43,436 bases of DNA from a virus, in the IMG/VR virus record IMGVR_UViG_3300025616_000002, positions 1 through 43,436 of that record, one strand, 5' to 3'. The stretch's first letter is position 1; each line of letters starts with the position of its first letter. The notes below the pieces were generated by a model. That model saw nothing but the letters and a program-made list of their open reading frames with translations. It was not told the DNA's origin and did not search any database. A program made the position numbers and the translations under genes. This document shows positions 7,329 through 15,061 of the stretch, in pieces.

Positions 7329-9368
7329 TTACTGGCCAGGTTGTGGTTGTGGTTGTTGCTGGTTACTAGCTCCCATTCCCATTATCTGTTCTATGATAGT
7401 AGGTGCTGGGGTATTAGATACTCCTGTTTTATTAGGAGTCCCGTCTGGGTTCATACCAAACTGTGTAAGTTGTGGTTGAGGCGGTAACTGTTCTTGCTTA
7501 ATGTCTGGGTTATCTTTCATAACTTGCATTATAGTTTGTTGCCATTGCTGTACAGCTTGCTCATATTGTACTTGACCAGGAGGTTTCTCAAACTCACTAA
7601 CTTGTGCGCCTTGAGTCTTCAGAAGGTAACTGATTAAAGCACCCATGTTATATTGCGATGAAACCTGCGGAGAACTACCTAGTATCTGTAAAGCTACTTG
7701 AAAACTATCTGCATTAATAAGCTTATCACTAGGTGTAAGTCCATCAGATACTTTGAACTGAGTAACAGCTGTACGTAAAGTTATAGGGTCAATAGCAACT
7801 TCTTGTTTCTGATTACCGTTATATAAGGTTGTACCTCCTTGGAACTGTAGTATGTTTAAGCGTAGAATCTCTTTAAGTGGTGAGAATGTTTGTGCTTCAA
7901 TAACTATACTAATAGATTGAGGTCTACTAGAAGCATTACTCATAACATCGGCATACTCATGCTGTGTTTTATTACCTTTAACAAACTGACCTTGTTGGCT
8001 CTTATTTTGACCGCTGATAGTATCAGCAAAACTTGTGAACATAGGTAACTGTTGTAATATAACAGAACTCTGGTCATCTCTAAAAGGAAATGGAAATACA
8101 GATTCAGCTAAGTTCTTACCATAAGCAGAAGGTCTTACTGGTATCTTAGCAGAAGGGTTAGGGTTATTAATATCAGCCTCACGTATACGGCTTGGGTCGT
8201 ATAAGGTTCTGTCACTAATAGCTCTACGCCTAGATGCTAGTACTGAGGTCATTAAAGCGCTACTTACATCCTGTATAGGTTTAATGTTACTAGCAAATGA
8301 TTTAGTCTGGTAGTCAAGACCATCTTCAAGTGGTTGGCATATAAGAATAGGCAAGTAACCGTGAGCATTAGTTTGTCTCTCAATGTAAATAGGTATATCA
8401 TTAACAAATACAAACTTCCATACTTGCGGAGTGTTAGGACTAGGTACTCGTAAACCAAAGTCACTAGGTATAATACGACCATATAAGGTAGTTACTTCGT
8501 ATTGGTTATGGTACTGTATTTTGCTGTGAGTCTCACTAGCAGTAGCCCAAGCTTCCCAGTTAGTAGATGCGCGAACATCCCTGTTAAGTAAAGCTTCTGA
8601 GTTAAGTTGTGGAGTAAAATAATTTTGATAGCTAATATTTCCTGACTCAAAAGCAGCTACTATATTATCTACCATTTTATCTGGTAACTTATGAATATAA
8701 TCCTTAAGTGCAACTCTTGACATTAACTCAATGTAACCTACGAACTCTCCTTTAGAGTGTACTTGGCTAGGACTTACACGCGTATCGAAGATAAGGTTAT
8801 AAGGGTCTAACCTGCGTACTACGTTACCATCCCAAATAACTTCTTTAGGTTTACCTTCGGTAGTACTGTAACCTGTATCCGTCTCTAGTGAAGCTGTTAC
8901 CTTAGATTCCCAAGTAACTTCTACTGCTGCAATGTTGTACTTAAAACCATCACGAAAGAATAAGTTAAGTTCCCTTGTCCATCCTCCCTTAACTGCTTGG
9001 TCTTCAAGTATAGTCTCCATCTGCATAGCTGCATCTTCGTACTTGGGACTTGCAACTACTCCAAATATTGGATTACCTGATAAAAATACTGATGATTGAT
9101 AAGCTACTGCTGTTTCAACCTGCGGCATAACTATAGGTACTGTAATGTTTTGTAACTTAGTAGCATCACCATAACGATTAGCTATCTTAGCTATACGATG
9201 TTCACCAGTTTGGTCTAGCTCTCGCATGTAAGCTAAATCAATATTTCGCATCTGGTCACGTATGTTCCAATGCTTCTTAGTTAAGTCATGACAAGACTTC
9301 TTGAAGGCAACTATACCTTCCTGTGCTTTCTTACTTACAAGTAATGCGGTTGTAGGGGTTGTAGCCAT
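7329..9368 (-). CDS. Portal protein (head-tail connector)
   Basis: A 679-residue protein immediately downstream of TerL. The N-terminal section (HDLTKKHWNIRDQMRNIDLA at about 27-46, then VPIVMPQVETAVAYQSSVFL and NPIFGVVASPK) and the central section (VIWDGNVVRRLDPYNLIFDT, and LPILICQPLEDGLDYQTKSF) match the pattern of large podovirus portals. These proteins form the dodecameric ring at one capsid vertex through which DNA is pumped. The last 50 residues are a Pro/Gln-rich disordered tail (ending QQQPQPQPGQ), which would lie at the barrel end. Start at ATG 9368 with AAGGATACTACAA upstream. Length is within the range for podovirus portals of the T7/P22 size class. Confidence 0.88.
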   Translation of the reverse strand: MATTPTTALLVSKKAQEGIVAFKKSCHDLTKKHWNIRDQMRNIDLAYMRELDQTGEHRIAKIANRYGDATKLQNITVPIVMPQVETAVAYQSSVFLSGNPIFGVVASPKYEDAAMQMETILEDQAVKGGWTRELNLFFRDGFKYNIAAVEVTWESKVTASLETDTGYSTTEGKPKEVIWDGNVVRRLDPYNLIFDTRVSPSQVHSKGEFVGYIELMSRVALKDYIHKLPDKMVDNIVAAFESGNISYQNYFTPQLNSEALLNRDVRASTNWEAWATASETHSKIQYHNQYEVTTLYGRIIPSDFGLRVPSPNTPQVWKFVFVNDIPIYIERQTNAHGYLPILICQPLEDGLDYQTKSFASNIKPIQDVSSALMTSVLASRRRAISDRTLYDPSRIREADINNPNPSAKIPVRPSAYGKNLAESVFPFPFRDDQSSVILQQLPMFTSFADTISGQNKSQQGQFVKGNKTQHEYADVMSNASSRPQSISIVIEAQTFSPLKEILRLNILQFQGGTTLYNGNQKQEVAIDPITLRTAVTQFKVSDGLTPSDKLINADSFQVALQILGSSPQVSSQYNMGALISYLLKTQGAQVSEFEKPPGQVQYEQAVQQWQQTIMQVMKDNPDIKQEQLPPQPQLTQFGMNPDGTPNKTGVSNTPAPTIIEQIMGMGASNQQQPQPQPGQ

Positions 9369-9421
9369 TTGTAGTATCCTTTATATTATAAGTATCTGGG
9401 TATCTTGGTAGTACAAGGTTG

Positions 9422-10978
9422 TTAAAACAGGCAGTTATCTTCCATGCTCCATACTTTACTGGTATCGTAGTCTTCATTACCAAATGGGGAGTTTATGACA
9501 ATGAGGTGTTCTAGTTCGGTAAGTACTCGTGGAGCATAGGTTAATAAGTCTAATATACCATCAGTATTATCTCTCTTAAGTGGGTTAAATTGAGTTATTT
9601 GGCTGTAAACTTGACTCTTAGTATCTGGGTGTATTACTATCTCACCAGCTATAAGCTGTTTAAACATGGTAAGTATTCGTGTATTTTTCGCAAGACTACC
9701 AGAGTATATAGGTACAGCTTGTATACCTGTAAGTCCTAACTGCATAGCTGTTTGCTCAAACCAATAACATAGTGAGTACTGGTATGCGTTAGCCTCTATA
9801 ACTATGAGGCCAGTTCCGTTCTTAGTAGCCATTAATATGGCCTGCTTAATAGTGTCGCCTGGACTTAACTTATCTTCTATTAGAGAAGTAAGTACTGGCA
9901 CTCCTTCATATAAGTGAAAGCAACCAATAGATACAAGGTCACTATTAGACTTGTCATTAGATGGGTCAATAACAATGAACGAGCCAGCAGAGATACTATC
10001 AGTATACTTATATTCACCAATCCTATTGAGGTCGATAGCATTATTAGTACTTGCATGTTCGTCATTAAGTACCTCACTATAAAAGATTTCTGGGTAACCT
10101 GCTGCTAAGTCAGAAGCAAACTCTTCTTCTAACTGTTTGATAGGTACAAGTGCTTCCCACAAGCTAGTACCATCAGCTAAGATAGCTCCAGCTATGAACT
10201 TAACCCATGTAGGGTTATGCTTTAGGCGGCGCAAGATACTCCACTTAGTAGGATACATGTTACCTAGGAAGATATACATACACCCAGTTTGAGCCTTGGC
10301 TTTCATGCAAGTACCTATCATCCATTTCTCAAGGTCAGTACTTACTATCTGTGACTCACTTGCTTCTCTGGTTTGTATGTCATCGAATACCATTACATCA
10401 GGCCGAGAGTTCTTAAGTACGATACCTCGAACACCAGTACCAACACCTATCCCTTTAAGTATTATGTTACGTCCTCTGAAGCCAAACTTCTTAAGTTCCT
10501 GAGTATCCTTCTCTAGCCCTACTCTCCAGTTACCAAATACCTTAACTATATTATCTTCATCAAGCATATCTACTATATCAGCTATAATGTTCTCAGCTAG
10601 TGAGGCAGAGGCAGCTATTATAAGTATAAACTTCCTATCTGTGAATAGTATACAGTATAGTATAAATATCTTCATTAGTGAGGTCTTAGCAAAACCTCTA
10701 GGTAAGCCTAGTGCTAACTTACTAAAGTCACGAGATTTAGCTACAAACCCAAGTAACCAAGTCCAGATAGCAAGGTAAGTTACAGGGAACTCATGTTCTA
10801 TAACTTCCGGCATAGCTAGTGCTGCTAGGAAGTCAAGGTTAGTTCTTGCTAAAGTATGTACTTCTTGTTGTTCGAAACTAGCATCCTTAGTTTTTTCTGC
10901 TGCCAGCGTAGTTATTTGTTCAGTTGTTAGTTCTGTAAGCCCTAAGGCATCTTCTAATGATACTACTTGTCTCGCCAC
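9422..10978 (-). CDS. Terminase large subunit (packaging ATPase-nuclease)
   Basis: A 518-residue protein with a Walker A-type GLPRGFAKTS (residues 91-100), Walker B VMVFDD (195-200), coupling region near FLGNMYPTKW (237-246), and an RNase H-fold nuclease with acidic residues at VIDPSND (D338), IVIEANAY (E395) and NTDGILDLL (D473 or D477). It translocates DNA into the procapsid through the portal and cuts concatemers. The start is GTG at 10978, preceded by AAGGATACAACTAGG, and overlaps the upstream small gene by 16 bases, implying coupled translation. It is a full-length protein, and both ATPase and nuclease domains appear intact. Confidence 0.93.
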   Translation of the reverse strand: MARQVVSLEDALGLTELTTEQITTLAAEKTKDASFEQQEVHTLARTNLDFLAALAMPEVIEHEFPVTYLAIWTWLLGFVAKSRDFSKLALGLPRGFAKTSLMKIFILYCILFTDRKFILIIAASASLAENIIADIVDMLDEDNIVKVFGNWRVGLEKDTQELKKFGFRGRNIILKGIGVGTGVRGIVLKNSRPDVMVFDDIQTREASESQIVSTDLEKWMIGTCMKAKAQTGCMYIFLGNMYPTKWSILRRLKHNPTWVKFIAGAILADGTSLWEALVPIKQLEEEFASDLAAGYPEIFYSEVLNDEHASTNNAIDLNRIGEYKYTDSISAGSFIVIDPSNDKSNSDLVSIGCFHLYEGVPVLTSLIEDKLSPGDTIKQAILMATKNGTGLIVIEANAYQYSLCYWFEQTAMQLGLTGIQAVPIYSGSLAKNTRILTMFKQLIAGEIVIHPDTKSQVYSQITQFNPLKRDNTDGILDLLTYAPRVLTELEHLIVINSPFGNEDYDTSKVWSMEDNCLF

Positions 10979-11205
10979 CCTAGTTGTATCCTTAAGTTCA
11001 TTAATATAAGTTCTGCGTTCTTTCTATCCTTAGATATGTACTTGTTAGCGGCATCCCTACCTAACGCTCTATCTACTGCTGCCAGTAGTTCTTTGTTATG
11101 TTGTTGCGCCGCTTGTTCTGCTATAACTTCTAGCACTAATCTATCTACAAGTTGTGAGATTGATTCAGAGGTTGTTGGTAACAGTAATGGAGGAGTTAAT
11201 GTCAT
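10963..11205 (-). CDS. Small protein wedged between terminase genes, unknown function
   Basis: An 80-residue helical protein (about 15-75: ISQLVDRLVLEVIAEQAAQQ, then DRALGRDAANKYISKDRKNA). Its start lies inside the end of the small terminase gene (41-base overlap) and its end overlaps the TerL start by 16 bases, so all three are translationally linked. CAGGAACTCCCTG precedes the ATG. The opposite strand has a 91-residue frame over the same bases, but strand, overlap pattern and ribosome site favour this one. It may be a terminase accessory; no family recognised. Confidence 0.68.
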   Translation of the reverse strand: MTLTPPLLLPTTSESISQLVDRLVLEVIAEQAAQQHNKELLAAVDRALGRDAANKYISKDRKNAELILMNLRIQLGWRDK

Positions 11206-11770
11206 CAGGGAGTTCCTGTATAGTAGTTCTTGGTTTAGGTAAGGCTATGGTATTAGCGTGCTTAGCTGCTAGCATGGATGAAGGCATAGTAACTAATGTT
11301 TGCTTTAAGTCACCGCTAGTTACTTCTACTACTTGGTTGTTACTATCAGTAGTAAATCGTTGCATGATTTGTACTGGCATAACTAGGTTGACTATAGTGT
11401 TACCTATAGCTGTATGTTCTGGTGCAGTAGCTCCGCGCCGCTTAGCTCCATTAACTACAGCCATAACTCGTACAAGTTCCAAAGGTTTGTAGCACATATC
11501 TAAGGCCATGTCTAGTTTCTCTAGTACTTTATCTTCTAATGCATCGTAACGCTTATCTCGTGCCGTGGATACTGCTAAGTTATCGAAACGCAAGGTTGCT
11601 ACTTGTTGAGCGAAGGCTGTATCTGATAGTAACTGCGAAACATATCCTGCACTAACTCCTGCCGCTGAAGCTACAAGTTCCGGTGCAAGGCCATTACCTA
11701 GTAGTTCTAGTATTCGAGCTGTGTTACCTAGGTACTGCTTAGCTGGTTCAGGTGGGTTAGTTACGGTCAT
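11165..11770 (-). CDS. Terminase small subunit (putative)
   Basis: A 201-residue protein that is first in the late operon. Residues about 18-50 (ILELLGNGLAPELVASAAGV, then SAGYVSQLLSD) form a helix-turn-helix typical of small terminases and other DNA-binding adaptors. A helical middle (60-110) would make the oligomeric ring, followed by a beta-like strip (VNLVMPVQIMQRF) and a disordered tail. It would recognise the packaging site and load TerL. The call combines the HTH with position upstream of TerL; other DNA-binding roles, such as late regulation, are not excluded. Confidence 0.7.
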   Translation of the reverse strand: MTVTNPPEPAKQYLGNTARILELLGNGLAPELVASAAGVSAGYVSQLLSDTAFAQQVATLRFDNLAVSTARDKRYDALEDKVLEKLDMALDMCYKPLELVRVMAVVNGAKRRGATAPEHTAIGNTIVNLVMPVQIMQRFTTDSNNQVVEVTSGDLKQTLVTMPSSMLAAKHANTIALPKPRTTIQELPDDINSSITVTNNL

Positions 11771-11931
11771 GTGCTGGGAGTTCCAAGGATTTGCGCGGTC
11801 ATTGCTTAGGTTACATGATACCCACTAACCTGTAACTTACGCTATAAGGAAACGTGGTTAGTACTGGGTGTTACCTTACTGCTGGGAATCGTTCGCAACT
11901 AACCAATTGTGGCTCGAGTCTTGTAACCTCT

Positions 11932-11977
11932 GAGTAGTATATTAGAGTAGTACGGGAGAGTAGTATATTAGAGTAGT
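11932..11977. repeat. 20-bp direct repeat upstream of the late operon
   Basis: GAGTAGTATATTAGAGTAGT occurs at 11932-11951 and exactly again at 11958-11977, 26 bases apart centre to centre. On the minus strand each copy contains TATACT. It lies about 160-210 bases upstream of the small terminase gene, where an operator or activator site for late transcription would be expected. Confidence 0.7.
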
Positions 11978-12110
11978 TAGTAACTAGGTATGTAATAGTG
12001 TTCTAAAAAAGTTTAGTAAATTTAATGGGAAGCTATAGGATATACACCCTACAAGGTACTTAAAAAGGGTTTACCCCCCCCTTTAAGTTATTGATTTATA
12101 TAGGTTATTT

Positions 12111-12218
12111 GTTAGTTGCCCTGTTATAGTGCAATAGGTATAATGTAAGTTAGGGATAATTATAGGTTTATTTGGCTGTGCTTATTTTTGGTGCGTTAGT
12201 TGCCCTGTTATAGTGCAA
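12111..12218. repeat. 24-bp direct repeat pair, 84 bp apart
   Basis: The same 24 bases are found at 12111-12134 and 12195-12218, core TTGCCCTGTTATAGTGCAA. In the first copy they supply the -35 box and spacer of a promoter; the second copy lacks a good -10 box at 17 bases. They look like two binding sites for one regulator or two alternative start sites. Confidence 0.75.
12116..12144 (+). promoter_or_regulatory. Sigma70-type promoter for early genes
   Basis: TTGCCC (12116-12121), a 17-base spacer and a perfect TATAAT (12139-12144) face the rightward early genes. The -35 lies within the repeated 24-mer, so a repeat-binding protein would compete with or recruit RNA polymerase. Confidence 0.7.
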
Positions 12219-12300
12219 GTATGGTTATTTTAGGGTAGTAGGTAGGTTATATTCTATGGTAGTTGTTAGTAAGTACCTGATAGCTATAGTGTTTTAATAG

Positions 12301-12327
12301 TTGGCATAGTATATGCTATAGTATAGA
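12301..12327 (+). promoter_or_regulatory. Possible second early promoter
   Basis: TTGGCA (12301-12306) and TATAGA (12322-12327) are spaced by 15 bases, slightly short, about 40 bases before the first early gene. The surrounding TATAGTATATGCTATAG is dyad-rich. Moderate to weak match. Confidence 0.35.
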
Positions 12328-12368
12328 GGAAGCTGTGCTATTCTGGCATGGTATTATAAGGTAATGAC

Positions 12369-12584
12369 ATGACAACTAAAGCAGAATCATTCGCAAAAAC
12401 TCTAGTAGGGGAATTTAACATTGAGGACATGATATATAAAGTTATCAATACAGGTGGACAACAATGGGGGAATGAAAAAACCTACATTGTTCAGTTTGGT
12501 GATGGCAGTTATTACTCTGCCGCCATCTTTTACCCAGAAGATAGCCCAGCTTACTACAACGGCTCTGCAAAAGTAAATCCATAG
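12369..12584 (+). CDS. First early gene, small protein of unknown function
   Basis: A 71-residue protein at the very start of the rightward block, with TAAGGTAA before the ATG. It has a helical N-terminus (AESFAKTLVGEFNIEDMIYK) followed by short strands rich in Tyr and Gly (IVQFGDGSYYSAAIFYP), a compact alpha+beta pattern. No family recognised. First-expressed small phage proteins often inhibit or redirect host enzymes, but nothing here shows a target. Confidence 0.75.
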   Translation: MTTKAESFAKTLVGEFNIEDMIYKVINTGGQQWGNEKTYIVQFGDGSYYSAAIFYPEDSPAYYNGSAKVNP

Positions 12585-12593
12585 TAGTACGTT

Positions 12594-12647
12594 AGTTGGT
12601 AGTTGGTAGTTGGTAGTTGGTAGCATGTAAGTTAATGCTACCAACTA
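12594..12647 (+). repeat. Four 7-bp tandem repeats running into a 13-bp perfect hairpin
   Basis: AGTTGGT is repeated four times at 12594-12621. The last copy forms part of an inverted repeat whose arms 12614-12626 and 12635-12647 pair perfectly over 13 bp around GTAAGTTA. Only TCATTATGTTT follows, so it is not a clear intrinsic terminator. Tandem copies allow several alternative pairings with the right arm. It separates the first early gene from the membrane-peptide genes. Confidence 0.75.
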
Positions 12648-12684
12648 TCATTATGTTTATTAGTTTATGGCGTAAGGTTAAGGT

Positions 12685-12789
12685 ATGGTTAAGTTTAGAT
12701 TGATGGTTAGTCAAGTTGTTTGGTTGGTTAGCATGGTAGTTAGCTCTATCATGTTAGTTGTTGAGTTAGTTTTTATTTGGAGCTATTAA
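12685..12789 (+). CDS. 34-residue single-pass membrane peptide
   Basis: A very short frame: ATG at 12685, TAA at 12787-12789. It encodes MVKFRLMVSQ followed by a hydrophobic helix (residues 10-30, rich in Val, Leu, Met, Ile, Trp) and ends IWSY. Positive charges at the N-terminus would keep that end in the cytoplasm. AAGG lies 7 bases upstream. Its stop is two bases before the ATG of the next gene, whose ribosome site lies within it, so the two are likely coupled. Small early membrane peptides in phages can alter the host envelope or block superinfection; that role is inference. Its shortness leaves some doubt. Confidence 0.55.
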   Translation: MVKFRLMVSQVVWLVSMVVSSIMLVVELVFIWSY

Positions 12790-12791
12790 GT

Positions 12792-12983
12792 ATGAATATA
12801 AATAAGTTTTTTGATAGTGTTGGTTTTATAATTAGTTGCGTAGTAACGTTAGCTATATTCATGATAATACTAGGTATTAAGATTATCATGGTTTCTGGAT
12901 TCGGTATTTTTACTGTACTAACCTTAGTTGGTGGTACAGTTTTATACTTTGTTATTAATTGGATTACTAAAGGTAGGGTGTAG
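12792..12983 (+). CDS. Small two-helix membrane protein
   Basis: A 63-residue protein with two membrane helices (about residues 11-32 and 36-57) and a basic end (NWITKGRV). I chose ATG 12792 because GGAG lies 9 bases upstream; a longer TTG start at 12777 would destroy that spacing. It is tightly packed with the 34-residue peptide before it and a soluble protein two bases after it. Function unknown; candidates are superinfection immunity or an early membrane-active protein. It is far from the lysis genes, so a holin role is unlikely. Confidence 0.72.
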   Translation: MNINKFFDSVGFIISCVVTLAIFMIILGIKIIMVSGFGIFTVLTLVGGTVLYFVINWITKGRV

Positions 12984-12985
12984 TT

Positions 12986-13273
12986 ATGAATGATTTAAAA
13001 GAGTTGATTAAAAGTGTTAGTACTAAAAGTTTGTTAGTTACTGATTTATTGGTACAGATAGATATTGCTATTAGTACTAAGACTGACGGAAGTTTAGAAT
13101 CAGCTAAAAAAGTGTATTATACTATTACCGAATTAGCTGATAGGTTAGAGTGTATGGATATAGAAGTATATAAGGAAGTTAGAGCATACTTTAGTAGCAT
13201 GGCTATTGTCCGGCATAAGAATAAAAAGGATGTTAAGTATATTATTAATGATTATGATGGTACATTGGATTAG
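12986..13273 (+). CDS. Small helical early protein, unknown function
   Basis: A 95-residue, mostly helical protein (residues 1-32, 39-75) ending in an acidic stretch (IINDYDGTLD). It starts two bases after the membrane protein stop, with AGGTAGGGTG upstream. Codon use (many AAA, AGT, ATT) is more AT-rich than in the DNA-metabolism genes. No family recognised. Confidence 0.72.
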   Translation: MNDLKELIKSVSTKSLLVTDLLVQIDIAISTKTDGSLESAKKVYYTITELADRLECMDIEVYKEVRAYFSSMAIVRHKNKKDVKYIINDYDGTLD

Positions 13274-13429
13274 TTATGTTTATGCCTGATAATGGTTAGT
13301 TGTTAGTGTATAGCTACTTTGTAACTGTGTAAGGTTATAAGGTTATAAGGTAGCTATGCAATAACCAACTAAGGTTATTATGGCTGGTTAGTCCATTACT
13401 AACTAAGATACTAAGGTATAGGTAAGATT

Positions 13430-14131
13430 ATGTATATTATAAATAAAGCAGGATTACCCGCATTAAAACTAAGTAACCTTATCAGTGTGGATAGTAACCT
13501 TGTAAATATCGGTGAGACGATACTAAAGATTACATTCAAACCTGTTAAGGTAACAGGCAAGCCCGATATTCCTGCAAAGATAAGCAAGGGCGCTATAATG
13601 TTAGCTGTTACGGATAATGAGCTTGATAGCTTGTTAAGTGAGCCTGTAACTCGCACATGGCTGAAAAACGAATTATTAAAGATTCAAAAAGGATTAATCA
13701 CTAATGAGCTAGATAATAAAAGTTATAAGGAAGCAAATGGTATTAGTTTGGAGCTGTTTAATCAGGGCGCGTTATTAGATTGGATTAAAAAATCTGTTAG
13801 TAGCGAAAGAGCTAATGGAACTAGATTGAGCGGTAAGAGCATAACAGAGTTTTTTAACCAAGTAATAGAGCCTGTGCTATCTTGGAAGTTTAGCGAAATG
13901 TTAAATGTTAGTTTAGAGCATAAGAAGGTAGTTAATCAAGTAGGTAAGTATCGCGATAACATGACATCGCTTGCAGGTAATACGTTGCTATCCGATGACA
14001 TGCTTGGAATGTTATTAAAGTCTCTAGACATGGTAGCTGAGAGTAATAATCCTATGCTTGGGAAGTTATTAGAACGTATTAATTCAATGCAGGAAGTGGG
14101 TAATGATGACGACATGTTAAGTCTGGATTGA
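13430..14131 (+). CDS. Early protein of unknown function (233 aa)
   Basis: A 233-residue protein with a beta-leaning N-terminus (residues 1-60: LNLISVDSN, ILKITFKPVKVTGKPDI) and a helical remainder (65-225) with charged surfaces, ending in the acidic NDDDMLSLD. TATAGGTAAGATT precedes the ATG. It is the last gene before a strong terminator (14166-14191) and the candidate origin. Its position suggests an early host-interaction or replication-control protein, but no motif supports a specific role. Confidence 0.78.
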   Translation: MYIINKAGLPALKLSNLISVDSNLVNIGETILKITFKPVKVTGKPDIPAKISKGAIMLAVTDNELDSLLSEPVTRTWLKNELLKIQKGLITNELDNKSYKEANGISLELFNQGALLDWIKKSVSSERANGTRLSGKSITEFFNQVIEPVLSWKFSEMLNVSLEHKKVVNQVGKYRDNMTSLAGNTLLSDDMLGMLLKSLDMVAESNNPMLGKLLERINSMQEVGNDDDMLSLD

Positions 14132-14165
14132 TTGATGTAATCATGTAAGTTATTCCAAGTAAACT

Positions 14166-14191
14166 AAACCGGTTTAATTGCCGGTTTTTTT
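14166..14191 (+). terminator. Rho-independent terminator of the first early unit
   Basis: AAACCGG (14166-14172) pairs with CCGGTTT (14181-14187) around TTTAATTG and runs into a T-tract. It closes the 12.4-14.1 kb unit and isolates the repeat-rich region to its right. Confidence 0.85.
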
Positions 14192-14740
14192 ATGCCTGTT
14201 TGGTAGGTATATACCTATATAGGTAGGTATCTTGTATCATGTAGGTATTGTAAGTTATATACACACACGTGATATGGCAGACTATGACAGACTATGTCAG
14301 GTTATGACACACTATGACAGACAGACACACTATGACACATCACACGCACACCCGCCTATATCACACCCGTTTTATACAACATTACTGTGTTACTAACTAC
14401 GGGTGTATGCAGTAGTTAGGTAGTATCTATCTATATATAGTAGGTAGTAGGTATATATATATAATTTTTATTCTTTTTGAGTAGGGGTAACAAGAAGGGC
14501 TAAGATACCTTGTAAGTACTGACTTCCTCCGATACCTTGTATGTACTGGGTAGTGGGTAGTAGCTGGGTAGTAGTAGGTTACTAGGTAGTAGTAAGGTAC
14601 AGGAATAATACCTATTGCACACATGATGGTGGTAGGGTATCATGGGATGTGTCTGACTATGGCAGACATAGTATGACAGAGTATGACATAGTTATACACA
14701 TACAACTAACAAGCAACAACTAAACAAAGAAGGTAATACG
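14192..14740. other. Repeat-rich non-coding region, candidate replication origin
   Basis: About 550 bases without a credible gene. At 14271-14340, TATGACA-like units occur at near-10-bp steps (TGGCAG, TGACAG, TGTCAG, TGACAC, TGACAG, TGACAC). A second cluster at 14651-14690 has TATGGCAG, TATGACAG and TATGACAT. Between them are AT-rich runs of alternating TA (14430-14465), a T-rich patch and an 18-bp repeat (14504-14521, 14531-14548). Further left lie TATATACC and TATATAGG palindromes (14205-14230). Phased iterons around an AT-rich unwinding element are typical of origins. No experimental or family evidence supports it here. Confidence 0.4.
14504..14548. repeat. 18-bp imperfect direct repeat
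   Basis: GATACCTTGTAAGTACTG (14504-14521) recurs as GATACCTTGTATGTACTG (14531-14548), one mismatch, 27 bases apart. It lies in the AT-rich core between the two TATGACA clusters. Confidence 0.7.
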
Positions 14741-15037
14741 ATGAGCATACGACCGTACATAACAGATTGTGAACAAGAGTTACTGGTAAGCATACTTAGT
14801 AATCAAGAGTACCACGGTAACAGAACAGCACTTAACTTACTAGAGAAACTGATAGTAAGAACAAGTGATAACAGACAGGCTAGTAGGTCAGTAACTAACA
14901 CACTAGATGCACTAGGCATAGCAGGTGATGTATTTGTAGTACCTGCTGCGCCTAAGCAAGATAAGCCGGAAGTGATAACTAAGGCTAACTTCTACAGTAT
15001 GGATGATAGTGCTATTAATGCTATGTTTGATATATAG
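14741..15037 (+). CDS. Small protein of unknown function next to the candidate origin
   Basis: A 98-residue protein with a helical N-terminal 65 residues (CEQELLVSILSNQEYHGNRT, then ALNLLEKLIV) and a short tail with Lys/Pro and acidic residues. GAAGGTAATACG precedes the ATG. It directly follows the repeat-rich region, as origin-binding or control proteins sometimes do, but I see no clear helix-turn-helix. No family recognised. Confidence 0.72.
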   Translation: MSIRPYITDCEQELLVSILSNQEYHGNRTALNLLEKLIVRTSDNRQASRSVTNTLDALGIAGDVFVVPAAPKQDKPEVITKANFYSMDDSAINAMFDI

Positions 15038-15061
15038 GAGGGTAAGCAGGAGGTAGCACTG

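Larger units (their letters stand above)
11771..12368. other. Divergent control region between late and early blocks
   Basis: About 600 bases without a credible gene separate the leftward terminase operon from the rightward early genes. It holds a 20-bp direct repeat (11932-11977), a C-tract (12073-12081) flanked by AAGGG/CCCTT, a second 19-24-bp direct repeat at 12111 and 12195, and one good rightward sigma70 promoter. I could not find a convincing minus-strand -35/-10 pair, so the late promoter may need an activator. Confidence 0.6.

Noticed and set aside
12402-12644. 80-residue minus-strand frame over the first early gene and the hairpin
   Set aside because: Its N-terminus is just the translated 7-bp repeat; the plus-strand gene has a ribosome site and early-promoter context.
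14271-14340. Possible CRISPR-like array
   Set aside because: The units are about 7-10 bp, imperfect and without unique spacers of 25-40 bp.
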